In this document: positions 40,848 through 48,942 of the stretch, piece after piece
How positions within the stretch are numbered: the first letter of the stretch is position 1
Layout of the letters: each line of letters opens with the position of its first letter
Source of the DNA: Amycolatopsis sp. cg9
Lineage (GTDB): Bacteria > Actinomycetota > Actinomycetes > Mycobacteriales > Pseudonocardiaceae
Reading direction: 5' to 3'
Length of the DNA stretch: 64,000 nucleotides
Assembly (NCBI RefSeq): GCF_041346945.1
Contig: NZ_CP166850.1
Coordinates: 2,976,001-3,040,000, forward strand
Notes under the pieces: generated by a model
The model's database searches: none
What the model saw: the letters and a program-made list of their open reading frames with translations, nothing else
Told to the model about the DNA's origin: nothing
Position numbers and translations under genes: made by a program

Positions 40848-41711
40848 ATGGCCAGCACCGTCACCTCGCGCCGGAAGCAGCTCGGGAACGAGCTCCGGCA
40901 TGCCCGCACCGCGGCGCGGATGACACAGCAGCAGGTCGCCGAGGTCCTCGGCTGCACCCAGGGCAAGGTCAACAAGATCGAGTCCGGTGCCGTCGGGGTG
41001 AAGCTCGGGGATGTGCGATCGATGCTGAACGCGTTCGGGATCAACGGCGAAGAGGCCGACACGCTGATGAACCTGGCGCGGGCCGCCGCCGGGCAGCGCG
41101 GCCACTGGTCCGGCTACCGCTCGGTGGTGCCGCACTGGTTCCGCACCTTCACCGACCTGGAACCCGCGGCCGCGGAGATCCTCACCTGGCACGGCGAGCG
41201 CATCCCCGGTCCGCTGCAGTCCGAGCACTACATGCTCAAGCAGTTCACCGAGGCCGGCGCCACCGACGTGACGTCGCTGGTGCGCAACCGCCTCGACCGC
41301 AAGGCCGTGTTCGAACAGCAGCAGCCGCCCTACTACCGGTTCATCATCAGCGAAGGCGCGCTGCGCCGGGCGCCCGGCGGCTACGCGCCCGCCGTGATGC
41401 TGGACCAGGTCGAGCACCTGCTCTCGCTGGAGCGGCACCCGCGGGTGTACGTGCACGTGCTGCCCTTCGGCGCGCGCCTGGCCGCGGTGCCCAACGACTT
41501 CACGATCATGCGCTTCCCGGACCGCACCCGGGACTTCGTCTACATCGAGCACTCCGCCGGTGGTCTGTACCTCGACGACGTCAAGGACTTCAACATCTTC
41601 GTCGACTCGTGGGACCGGCTGCGCGGCGCCGCGCTGGAGCGGCAGGAGACCCGGCAGTTCCTCAAGGAGCTTGCGGAGGGTTACCGCGCGCAGATGCAGC
41701 AGATCCAATAG
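40848..41711 (+). CDS. XRE-family regulator with DUF5753 (Scr1-associated) domain
   Basis: The 287-aa product has an N-terminal helix-turn-helix (about residues 10-65, MTQQQVAEVLGCTQGKVNKIESG) and a C-terminal DUF5753 domain (about 105-280, RIPGPLQSEHYMLKQF, ILPF-like LPFGARLAAVPNDFTIMRFP). In actinomycetes such regulators usually pair with a DUF397 protein; one lies 3.3 kb downstream at 44975. ATG 40848 has GGGAGAGCAGGG upstream. The methyltransferase genes immediately follow it. Confidence 0.9.
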   Translation: MASTVTSRRKQLGNELRHARTAARMTQQQVAEVLGCTQGKVNKIESGAVGVKLGDVRSMLNAFGINGEEADTLMNLARAAAGQRGHWSGYRSVVPHWFRTFTDLEPAAAEILTWHGERIPGPLQSEHYMLKQFTEAGATDVTSLVRNRLDRKAVFEQQQPPYYRFIISEGALRRAPGGYAPAVMLDQVEHLLSLERHPRVYVHVLPFGARLAAVPNDFTIMRFPDRTRDFVYIEHSAGGLYLDDVKDFNIFVDSWDRLRGAALERQETRQFLKELAEGYRAQMQQIQ

Positions 41712-41769
41712 GGCGAACGGACGCCTGAGGTATCGAGTCCGGTGAACAACTTTCGGTAGAGTCTTTCTG

Positions 41770-42630
41770 TTGCGCTGGAATCCACCGGAAGTGGACATCG
41801 TGGACCCCGACTTCCTCCCCGACGCCGTCGACCTCGACCGGCCGAACGTGGCGAGGATCTACGACTGGGCGCTCGGCGGCACCGCGAACTGGGCGATCGA
41901 CCGGCAGTACGGCGAGCAGGCGGTGCAGGCGTTCCCGCTGGCCAAGACCCTCGCGCGGAGCAACCGCGACTTCCTCGGCCGCGCCGTCCGCTACTGCCTG
42001 GCCGAAGGCATCACGCAGTTCCTCGACCTCGGCTCCGGCATCCCGACGGCGGGCAACGTGCACGAGGTCGCCGACGACCACGCCGACGACAGCCGGTGCG
42101 TCTACGTCGACAACGAGCCCGTCGCCGTCGCGCACGGGCGGATCCTGCTGGAGGAGACCGGCGACCCCGACCGTCACGCCGTGCTGCACGCCGACCTGCG
42201 CGACGCCGAAGAGGTGTGGGAAGCCGCGCTGGCGACCGGGGTGCTCGACCCGGACCAGCCGATGTGCCTGCTCAGCGTGGCCGTGCTGCACTTCCTGCCG
42301 GACGTCACCGGTGTCCGCGAAGCCGTCCGCGACTACCGGACGCTGCTGGCGCCCGGATCGGCGTACGTGCTCTCGCACGCGACCGAATCCGGCGTCGAAG
42401 GGGAGGAGCTGGCGCAGATCCGGCGGCTCGTGAAGCTGTCCGAACAGTCGAGCTCCCCGGCGGTTTCCCGGTCGCTCGACGAGATCGCCGCGTTCTTCGG
42501 TAACTTCGACGTCGTCGAGCCCGGGATCGTGCCTGTGGGAGAGTGGCGCCCCGAGCCCGGCGCCGCCACGGTCCCCCTCGCGAGCGTGGTCGGCGGTGTC
42601 GGCCGCAAGCGTGAAGGACGGTTCGCATGA
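41770..42630 (+). CDS. SAM-dependent methyltransferase, Methyltransf_19 (DUF574) family, copy 1
   Basis: The 286-aa product has the family signature DRPNVARIYDWALGGTANWAIDR, motif I FLDLGSGIPTAGNVHEVA and VYVDNEPVAVAHGR, typical of this actinomycete-specific methyltransferase family with no known substrate. The start is ambiguous: TTG 41770 sits at the expected start of transcription behind TAGAGT (41757-41762); GTG 41791 or GTG 41800 are alternatives. The paralogue overlaps its stop by ATGA. The adjacent XRE regulator may control it. Confidence 0.85.
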   Translation: MRWNPPEVDIVDPDFLPDAVDLDRPNVARIYDWALGGTANWAIDRQYGEQAVQAFPLAKTLARSNRDFLGRAVRYCLAEGITQFLDLGSGIPTAGNVHEVADDHADDSRCVYVDNEPVAVAHGRILLEETGDPDRHAVLHADLRDAEEVWEAALATGVLDPDQPMCLLSVAVLHFLPDVTGVREAVRDYRTLLAPGSAYVLSHATESGVEGEELAQIRRLVKLSEQSSSPAVSRSLDEIAAFFGNFDVVEPGIVPVGEWRPEPGAATVPLASVVGGVGRKREGRFA

Positions 42631-43475
42631 CGACGCAGGATCCCGAGGCCCCCGAAGGCGTCGACCTGGAGCGGCCGAACGCGGCCCGCATCTACGACTG
42701 GTTCCTCGGCGGCACCGCCAACTGGGCCATCGACCGGCAGTTCGGCGAACAGGCCGTCAAGACGTTCCCGATGATCAAGACCGTCGCCCGCGCCGGGCGC
42801 GACTTCCTCGGCCGCGGCGTCCGGTACCTGGCGCGCAACGGCATCGACCAGTTCCTCGACCTCGGGTCGGGCGTCCCGACGGTCGGCAACGTCCACGAGG
42901 TCGCGGCGGAGGTCAACCCGAACGCGCGCTGCGTGTACGTCGACAACGAGCCGGTCGCGGTGGCCCACTCCCAGATCCTGCTGGAGCGCGAAGGCGTCGC
43001 GGACCGGCACGCGGTGCTGCAGGGCGACCTGCGCGACCCGGCCGACATCTGGAAGCGCGCGCTCGACACCGGCGTCCTCGACCCGAACCGCCCGATCGGC
43101 CTGATCATCGTCGGCGTCCTGTACTTCCTCGGCCCGGACGAGCCGGTGGCCCAGACCATCCGGAAGTACCAGTCGCTGCTGCCGTCCGGCTCGTACTTCC
43201 TGTCCTCGCACCTGACGAGCGACGGTCTCGAGGAGATGGCCGACTCCGACAGCCGCGAGTCGATCATGAAGCAGTACAACCGGTCGAGCACGCCGCTGCA
43301 CCTGCGGACGCGCGAGGAGTTCACGTCGTTCTTCGACGGCCTCGAACTGGTCGAGCCCGGCATCGTCTACCTGCCGGAGTGGCACCCGGAGGAGATCGAG
43401 TCCAGGGCCACCAAGAAGCTCGCGAACGACCCGTCGTTCGTCGGCCACCTCTGCGGCCTCGGCCGCAAGCGGTGA
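42627..43475 (+). CDS. SAM-dependent methyltransferase, Methyltransf_19 (DUF574) family, copy 2
   Basis: The 282-aa product is a tandem paralogue of the preceding gene with the same blocks (LERPNAARIYDWFLGGTANWAIDRQ, FLDLGSGVPTVGNVHEVA, CVYVDNEPVAVAHSQ), ending LCGLGRKR. ATG 42627 overlaps the upstream TGA, and its own TGA overlaps the next GTG, so all three are translationally coupled. The two copies have diverged mainly in the C-terminal third, suggesting different acceptors or a heteromeric enzyme. Confidence 0.92.
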   Translation: MTTQDPEAPEGVDLERPNAARIYDWFLGGTANWAIDRQFGEQAVKTFPMIKTVARAGRDFLGRGVRYLARNGIDQFLDLGSGVPTVGNVHEVAAEVNPNARCVYVDNEPVAVAHSQILLEREGVADRHAVLQGDLRDPADIWKRALDTGVLDPNRPIGLIIVGVLYFLGPDEPVAQTIRKYQSLLPSGSYFLSSHLTSDGLEEMADSDSRESIMKQYNRSSTPLHLRTREEFTSFFDGLELVEPGIVYLPEWHPEEIESRATKKLANDPSFVGHLCGLGRKR

Positions 43476-44080
43476 CGGTCACCCCCTACGACGCGGTCGC
43501 CGCCCAGTACGCGGAGTTCGTCGGCCCGATCTGGGACGCCGACCCGCTGGACCGGGCGGCGTGGACGGCGTTCGCGGACTACGTGCGCGGCCGCGGCCCG
43601 GTCGCCGACCTGGGCTGCGGGCCGGGCCACCTCACCGCGCACCTGCGGTCACTGGGGCTCGACGCGGCCGGCGTCGACCTGTCCCCGGCGATGGTCGAGC
43701 TGGCCCGCGCCGCGCACCCGGACCTGCGTTTCGACGTGGGTTCGATGGCAGCCCTGGACATCGTCGACGGCGCGCTCGCCGGGATCCTGACGTGGTACTC
43801 GGTGATCCACACGCCACCGGCGGAACTGCCGGGCTGCTTCGCGGAGTTCGCCCGCACACTGGCGCCGGGCGGGGTCCTGCTGCTCGGCTGCTTCGAAGCC
43901 GGCGGCGGCGAGGTGACGACGTTCGACCACAAGGTCACCACGGCGTACCGCTGGCCGCTGGACGACCTGGCCGCGCTGGGTGCCGCGGCGGGCCTCGTCG
44001 AAGTGGGGCGGATGCACCGCGAGCACACCGAAAACGAGCGCCCCTTCCGCCAGGGCCGCTTGCTGCTGCGGAAACCGTAG
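43472..44080 (+). CDS. Class I SAM-dependent methyltransferase
   Basis: The 202-aa protein is a generic Rossmann methyltransferase with motif I VADLGCGPGHLTAHL, AGVDLSPAMVELAR, and LAPGGVLLLGCFEAGG. GTG 43472 overlaps the stop of the second Methyltransf_19 gene (GTGA). It is the third methyltransferase in a row but from a different family. A strong terminator follows 30 bp after the stop. Confidence 0.9.
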   Translation: MTVTPYDAVAAQYAEFVGPIWDADPLDRAAWTAFADYVRGRGPVADLGCGPGHLTAHLRSLGLDAAGVDLSPAMVELARAAHPDLRFDVGSMAALDIVDGALAGILTWYSVIHTPPAELPGCFAEFARTLAPGGVLLLGCFEAGGGEVTTFDHKVTTAYRWPLDDLAALGAAAGLVEVGRMHREHTENERPFRQGRLLLRKP

Positions 44081-44110
44081 CCCGCGCCGGCTTCGAGGTC
44101 CGAACGTGCG

Positions 44111-44141
44111 AGAGCCCCGGTTCCAGCGGAACCGGGGCTCT
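44111..44141 (+). terminator. Terminator of methyltransferase operon
   Basis: Perfect 14-bp arms AGAGCCCCGGTTCC and complement surround AGC, followed by TTTCG. Confidence 0.85.
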
Positions 44142-44159
44142 TTCGTGGTGGTGCGGCAG

Positions 44160-44414
44160 TCAGGCGCGGGAGCCGATGCGGCCGCGCAGCAGGGGCGACA
44201 GGTCGATCGACGCCTCCAGCGGCCGCGTGGTGCGGACCCCGTCGGAGTAGCGCTGCAGCGGGAGGTCCTGGTCGGTCGCCCACGTGGTGGTCTTGCGCAG
44301 TGGTGCCTGGATCAGGCTGAAGCCGAAGCGGTTGCGGAGCTCGTCGCCGATCCCGCGGCGGCCACGGTGCTCTTCGTCTTCGCGGCGGAAGAGCGAGTTC
44401 ATTCGGACGGCCAT
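44160..44414 (-). CDS. Small hypothetical protein (84 aa)
   Basis: ATG 44414 has GGGGGTG upstream and starts 3 nt after the stop of the preceding minus-strand gene. The product is charged and Arg-rich, with no membrane helix or known motif. It is the second gene of a two-gene operon divergent from DUF397. Function is unknown. Confidence 0.6.
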   Translation of the reverse strand: MAVRMNSLFRREDEEHRGRRGIGDELRNRFGFSLIQAPLRKTTTWATDQDLPLQRYSDGVRTTRPLEASIDLSPLLRGRIGSRA

Positions 44415-44417
44415 CGT

Positions 44418-44687
44418 CTACACCCCCAGCTCTCGTCGCGGTGCCCGGGCGGGCTCGCCGCCGGTCAGTCCGAGACAGGGTTCACACGGCATGCCGGCCC
44501 CGGGGGCCAGCCATTCGACGTCTTGCCGGGAAAGCGCTTCCCCGCATCTGGTTCGGACCAGCTCGGTACCGGCCGCTGCGGCGTCCAGGCCGAAGACGTG
44601 GACCACCCGGCGGGCCTCGCCGGCGGTGCCTTTGGCGAGCCTGCCCACGACGAGCACACCCGGTGGTGCGCTGTCCTCGACGATCAC
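44418..44687 (-). CDS. Small hypothetical protein with Cys pair (89 aa)
   Basis: GTG 44687 follows GGGGGAGG by 6 nt, making this start clear although the frame extends upstream. The sequence opens as a beta-rich stretch (PPGVLVVGRLA) and contains LVRTRCGEALSRQDVEWLAPGAGMPCEPC, with a CxxC that could bind zinc. I do not recognise the family. It is co-transcribed with the 84-aa gene and divergent from the DUF397 gene, so it may belong to the XRE/DUF397 neighbourhood. Confidence 0.6.
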   Translation of the reverse strand: MIVEDSAPPGVLVVGRLAKGTAGEARRVVHVFGLDAAAAGTELVRTRCGEALSRQDVEWLAPGAGMPCEPCLGLTGGEPARAPRRELGV

Positions 44688-44974
44688 GCTGATCCTCCCC
44701 CATGAGGTTCCTGCGGTGGCTTGGTTCTTCGGTTTCGGCCACTTCGGCGCCGCGTGGGGACCGCCCGCCGCGCGCAGGCAGTCGTTCACCGACGCCGACG
44801 CCCCGGCCGATGCGATTAATCCTACTCCTGGAATAATCTTCATGTCGAGGCCGAAGCTAGTTGATCACCCGCTTGGCCCTGCGGCCTAGGCCATTGAGAC
44901 ACTGAGTAGCCGGGAACGCGTGCTTTCGACCAGGTCGCGGCCGCACCCCCCATCGACCCTCGGAGGTACGACCC

Positions 44975-45229
44975 ATGGCGGATTATCCGTCGTTCGCGGA
45001 TTACGATCCGAACACGGCCGTGACCCTGTTCGAAGAGGCCGCTTGGGAGAAGTCTTTCGCGAGCGAGCCCAACGGCGGCAGCTGCGTCGAGGTCAACCTG
45101 GGCAGCGAAGGCCTGATCGGCGTCCGGGACACCAAGCTCCCGACCAGCCCCGTCTTCGTGTTCGACACCGCCGAGTGGGAAGCGTTCCTGATCGCCGTCA
45201 AGGCCGGGCAGTTCGACCTGCCGGCCTGA
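44975..45229 (+). CDS. DUF397 domain protein
   Basis: The 84-aa product has the DUF397 pattern: W-x-KS (WEKSF), GGSCVEV, GLIGVRDTKLP and EWEAFLIAVKAGQFD. These small proteins accompany DUF5753-type XRE regulators in actinomycetes and may act as their antitoxin-like or anti-regulator partners; the XRE gene here lies at 40848. ATG 44975 has GGAGG upstream. Confidence 0.9.
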   Translation: MADYPSFADYDPNTAVTLFEEAAWEKSFASEPNGGSCVEVNLGSEGLIGVRDTKLPTSPVFVFDTAEWEAFLIAVKAGQFDLPA

Positions 45230-45241
45230 CCCCTCCCCTGC

Positions 45242-45325
45242 GCGGGTGATCATGATCACCCGCTCGAGTGCTCGAATGGCGAAGGCCCCCTTCCCCGTCC
45301 TCTGCGGTGAAGGAGGCCTTCGCGG
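45242..45325. repeat. Tandem intergenic palindromes after DUF397
   Basis: A perfect 22-bp palindrome (45242-45263, arm GCGGGTGATCA) is followed by a second long stem: GCGAAGGC...CCTTC at 45280-45295 pairs with GAAGG...GCCTTCGC near 45310-45325. They lie between convergent genes and could act as a terminator. Confidence 0.6.
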
Positions 45326-45364
45326 CGGTCCGGATACGCGCGACCGCGGAATGTGGGCGAAATC

Positions 45365-45910
45365 TCACCCGATTGCCGGAAGCTCCCCGCCCCGCAACCG
45401 GCTCCGGGTGCGGCGCCACGCCACCACGACCAGCACCACCAGCCCGATCAGCGGCAGCGTGCTGATCGCCCAGCTCAGCCCCATCGGCGGCCCCGGCTGT
45501 TCCAGCACCGGCAGCGCGCGCAGCTCGCCGGTGCCGGACCCGGCGGGACCGTTGACGGTGAAGCGGAACGTCCACGCCCCCGGCCGCGGCATCGACCGGA
45601 CGTCCAGGCCCCAGACCTCGAGCTTGCGCGGGTGCCGGACCAGCGGCTGCTTCCGGTTCTGCCCGCCCTCCGGGTTGACCATCGTGAGCGTGCCGGACTT
45701 CCCGTCGATCCCGCCGTCGGGGATGAACGTGAAGTCCAGCGACTGCATGGCCTTCAGCGGCCAGGTGCTGAACCCGACCGTCAGCCCGTACGGCCCGGCC
45801 TGCACCCGTTCGGTGTGCACGATGTTGACCGGCTCGTAGGCGTTCGCCGGCGCCGCGGTCGCGAACAGCAGCCCGGCGACGGCGGCCAGGGCCAGGAGTG
45901 CCTTACGCAT
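45365..45910 (-). CDS. Exported protein with C-terminal membrane anchor (181 aa)
   Basis: A signal peptide (ALLALAAVAGLLFATAAPANA, about residues 4-24) is followed by a beta-rich outer domain and one membrane helix (about 147-168) with a basic tail. The YEPVNIVHTERVQAGPYGLTVGFSTWPLKA region resembles exported copper/FixH-type accessory domains, but I cannot name the family. ATG 45910 lies within the end of the upstream membrane gene (8-nt overlap). It is last of a four-gene operon. Confidence 0.75.
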   Translation of the reverse strand: MRKALLALAAVAGLLFATAAPANAYEPVNIVHTERVQAGPYGLTVGFSTWPLKAMQSLDFTFIPDGGIDGKSGTLTMVNPEGGQNRKQPLVRHPRKLEVWGLDVRSMPRPGAWTFRFTVNGPAGSGTGELRALPVLEQPGPPMGLSWAISTLPLIGLVVLVVVAWRRTRSRLRGGELPAIG

Positions 45911-47045
45911 CAGCGGTTTCCCCCTTCTTCGCGGGCGCCAGCAGGCAGAGCATCCCGCCGAACCGCCACCCGGCGAACCCGCCGAGCAGCCCCAGCGCCG
46001 CGCTGAGCACGGCGGTCGTCGTCAAGTACCAGGCCGGCGGCAGGTGCGCGCCGGTGTAGAGCAGGACCCGCTGCACGGGCAGGCTCAAGCCGATCAGCAG
46101 CCCGGAGATCCCGCCGACGACCACCGAAACGCGCCCGGGACGCCACCCGCGGCGCCGGCCGGCCAGGTAGCCCAGCTCCATCAGCGCGGCCACCGGCAGC
46201 AGGGCCATCGGCGTCAGCGACGGCATCTCCGGCACCCCGGAGATCGCGTCGCGCATCGGCAGCCCGACCATTTCGGCGTAGGCCTGCGCCGCCCACGGCG
46301 AGAACCACCAGAAGACCGCCTGCACGGCCGCGACCATCGCCGCGGTGCCGACCGCCCCGCCGGGACGGCGGAAGAACCCCGCGCCGACCGCGACCAGCAG
46401 CACCGCCATCATCGACTGGCCGATCGACACGGCGTCGGCGTAGTCGTCCGGCACCTGCTGCAGCCCGAGCGCCAGCACCGGCGCGAACGTCAGCAGCACG
46501 GTCAGCGACCCCAGCGTGCCGAGCCGGCCCCAGCGGTGCTCCCGCGCCGCGGCGAACACCGCGGTCGTGCCGATCAGTGAAACCGTGATCGACAGCAGCA
46601 ACCCGATGTGCGGCGGCGAGTCGATGACCGCGTCGAAGCCGTAGAGCCCGTGCCACCACTGGTCCCACAGGCCGTACAGCAGGAACGTGGCCGCGCCGAC
46701 CCCCGAGACGAGGTAGCCGAGCGGCGCGGCGAACGTCCGGCCGAACACGTTGACCACGCGCCCGCCGATCCGCGGGTCGACCGGGCGGCCCGCGCGGCGC
46801 GCCGCCGTCGTCAGCAGCACGACGGCGAGGCTCGCCAGGCCGACGACCGCGCTGCCCGCGTACAGGAACAGGTGCGGCAGCGTGAAGAACGTGTCCGGCC
46901 CGACGTCGCTGTGCCACTGGATGTCCCAGGTCAGCCCGACCAGCGACAGCAACGACCCGCCGAGCACGACGTTCGCCGGCAGCAACCCCGTTCGCGCCGG
47001 TTTCGCGACCGACGCCGTTCGGACGCCGGATGCGGTGAGATCCAT
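45903..47045 (-). CDS. Polytopic membrane protein (380 aa)
   Basis: About 10 membrane helices and several His/Trp-rich loop motifs (LTWDIQWHSDVG, WDQWWHGLYGFD, SPPHIGLLL) that could hold a metal or heme. I do not recognise an established family, though similar proteins accompany YtkA/FixH-like exported proteins. ATG 47045 is the start. It is third of a four-gene operon on the minus strand, 15 bp after the FixH-like gene. Confidence 0.75.
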   Translation of the reverse strand: MDLTASGVRTASVAKPARTGLLPANVVLGGSLLSLVGLTWDIQWHSDVGPDTFFTLPHLFLYAGSAVVGLASLAVVLLTTAARRAGRPVDPRIGGRVVNVFGRTFAAPLGYLVSGVGAATFLLYGLWDQWWHGLYGFDAVIDSPPHIGLLLSITVSLIGTTAVFAAAREHRWGRLGTLGSLTVLLTFAPVLALGLQQVPDDYADAVSIGQSMMAVLLVAVGAGFFRRPGGAVGTAAMVAAVQAVFWWFSPWAAQAYAEMVGLPMRDAISGVPEMPSLTPMALLPVAALMELGYLAGRRRGWRPGRVSVVVGGISGLLIGLSLPVQRVLLYTGAHLPPAWYLTTTAVLSAALGLLGGFAGWRFGGMLCLLAPAKKGETADA

Positions 47046-47060
47046 TCCCCCGACCCTCCT

Positions 47061-47453
47061 TTAGTTGACGAGCAACGGAAAGACGACTTGAGCGGCGCCG
47101 CCCGGCCCCCGCAGCGAGACGGTGATCTCCCACTGCCCGGCCATCGGCAGCCCGACGTCCGCGGCGCGGAAGCGGCCGGGCCCGTCCGGTCCGGCGGGCA
47201 CCGGCGCGAGCGCGTGCCCCATCTGCGCCATCACCGGCGCGACCGTGACGGCCTCGGGCGCCGGCCCGGTCACCGCCACCGCGAACGTGTTGCCGCCGAT
47301 GCGCGGCCGGTCCGCGGAGAACTGGACGGTGTAGGGCCCCGAAACCGCTTGCTGCGTGGTGGGTTTCGCGCCACCGCCCGGCCACAGCAGCCACGCGAGC
47401 AGGCCCGCGGCGACGACGGCGACCGCGGCGATCAGCACTGTCGGGCGTTTCAT
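47061..47453 (-). CDS. FixH/YtkA-like exported protein (130 aa)
   Basis: An N-terminal membrane helix (VLIAAVAVVAAGLLAWLLW) precedes a beta-sandwich domain with the motif VAPVMAQMGHALAPV and GRFRAADVGLPMAGQWEITVSLRG, characteristic of FixH/YtkA-type proteins thought to bind copper through Met and His. ATG 47453 overlaps the stop of the preceding gene (ATGA). Likely an accessory in extracytoplasmic copper handling or oxidase assembly, by inference. Confidence 0.8.
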   Translation of the reverse strand: MKRPTVLIAAVAVVAAGLLAWLLWPGGGAKPTTQQAVSGPYTVQFSADRPRIGGNTFAVAVTGPAPEAVTVAPVMAQMGHALAPVPAGPDGPGRFRAADVGLPMAGQWEITVSLRGPGGAAQVVFPLLVN

Positions 47454-48847
47454 CGGCCGGCTCCTGTCGTCGGGACGTCCACCACGGCGGGGACGGTCAG
47501 CACGTGGTAGCCGCGCTCGGCCTGCAGCCAGATCCGGTACCGGCCGGGCGTGGCGAAGGTGTAGGTGAAGCCGACGTCCGGGCCGTACGCGGCCACGGTC
47601 TCGTCGGGGCGGTCGAGCCGGCCGGCGACCGGCGGGATCATCGCGTGGACGTGCGCCCACGTCGGTGCCTTCGCGGCGCCTTCTCCGGCGGGCCCGGTGA
47701 ACGGCCCGGTGACGATCAGGTGGCCGAGCATGCCCAGCCACGGCTGGAGGTCCTGGGCGGGGAAGCGCGCGGTGATCGTGGTCGGTGTCCCCGGGCTGAC
47801 GGTCAGCTCGACCGGGGTGCCGTCGACCGTGCGCGGTCCGGGCCCCGGCGGTTCGGGCGCGGGGGCCGCGGTGCCCTTCATGTCCACAGTGGACCGGACG
47901 AGCTGGACGCCACCGCCGCGCCGGGCGAGTTCCGCGGCCACGGCGTACGTGCCCGCTTCGGGATCGGCGACGCGGACGCGGTAGTCGCCCGGGCCGACGC
48001 GCACCGGGTGCAGGTGGCTCAGCCGCCCGGACGGCGAGACGAGCACCAGGTGCACGAGCGCGTTGTCGTGCACCAGCAGGTCGTCCACCGGCCGGCCGGT
48101 GGCGCCGTCGGTGAGCCGCAGCTTCAGCTCGTCCCGCAGGGCGGCCACGGCGAGGTTCACCGGGGGCCGTGAGTAGTCCACTGTGGACGACTGCGCGCCG
48201 GCGTACGGGTCCGTGACGTTGTCGAAGGTCGGGTCCAGCTGGCTGCCGGCCGCGGGCGGCGGGGGAGTGTTCGCCGACAGCAGCGCGCCGGTGACGGCCA
48301 CGGCGATCGCGGCGACCACCCCGCCCGCCGGGATGAGCGCGTAGGCCGTGCGTTTCGCCCGGACCCCGACGACCAGGGCGAGCAGCAGGAACGCGCCCGC
48401 GGCGACGAACCCGCCGTAGGTCGCCTTTTCCCATGGCGGCACCACGCGGGCCGGCACGATGAACGGGATGGTCGCGGGCGGGCCGGTGCCGTCGCTCAGC
48501 GACAGCTCCCACGGTCCCGGCTTGTCGACTTGCAGATTTCCCGCGTACACCCCGGGTTCGGCGCCGAGGACGACGTCGGTCTGCGCCCTGGTGATCCCGT
48601 CGGCCGCGACGCCGAGGCGCAGCGTGCCCGGCGCGGTGCCCTGGTGCGTCACGACGTCGACCCGCAGCGGCGACGGCGTCGTGTCGACCCGGCGGATGAT
48701 CACGGTCAGCTCGCGTGCGCCGAGCGTCTGCGCGACCTGGACGTCGGTGCCGCTCGGCGCGCCGTCGGCGTGCGCGGTCCCGCCGCCGGCCGCGATCCCC
48801 AGCACGGCCAGCAGCATCAGCAGTGCCGCTTTCGATTTGCTCCCCAT
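47450..48847 (-). CDS. Exported multidomain protein of the FixH/YtkA operon (465 aa)
   Basis: A signal peptide (LLMLLAVLGIAAGGGTAHA) is followed by a beta domain, two membrane helices (about residues 143-162 and 172-192), and two further beta domains with HLHPVRVGPGDYRVRV and a His-containing AHVHAMIPP. The repeated 'H-x-HP...G-x-Y' pattern suggests metal-binding beta-sandwiches. It is the first gene of the operon 48847-45365. No enzyme motif is visible; a copper-related role is inferred from the neighbour. Confidence 0.75.
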   Translation of the reverse strand: MGSKSKAALLMLLAVLGIAAGGGTAHADGAPSGTDVQVAQTLGARELTVIIRRVDTTPSPLRVDVVTHQGTAPGTLRLGVAADGITRAQTDVVLGAEPGVYAGNLQVDKPGPWELSLSDGTGPPATIPFIVPARVVPPWEKATYGGFVAAGAFLLLALVVGVRAKRTAYALIPAGGVVAAIAVAVTGALLSANTPPPPAAGSQLDPTFDNVTDPYAGAQSSTVDYSRPPVNLAVAALRDELKLRLTDGATGRPVDDLLVHDNALVHLVLVSPSGRLSHLHPVRVGPGDYRVRVADPEAGTYAVAAELARRGGGVQLVRSTVDMKGTAAPAPEPPGPGPRTVDGTPVELTVSPGTPTTITARFPAQDLQPWLGMLGHLIVTGPFTGPAGEGAAKAPTWAHVHAMIPPVAGRLDRPDETVAAYGPDVGFTYTFATPGRYRIWLQAERGYHVLTVPAVVDVPTTGAGR

Positions 48848-48942
48848 CGTGGTCCGAACCTAGCGACGGTGGCCGGTGGCGGGCGTCACGGCGGCGAGGG
48901 AACTCCGGTCCCCAGTGCGGGGGACCGGCACCCCCGGTGGTC

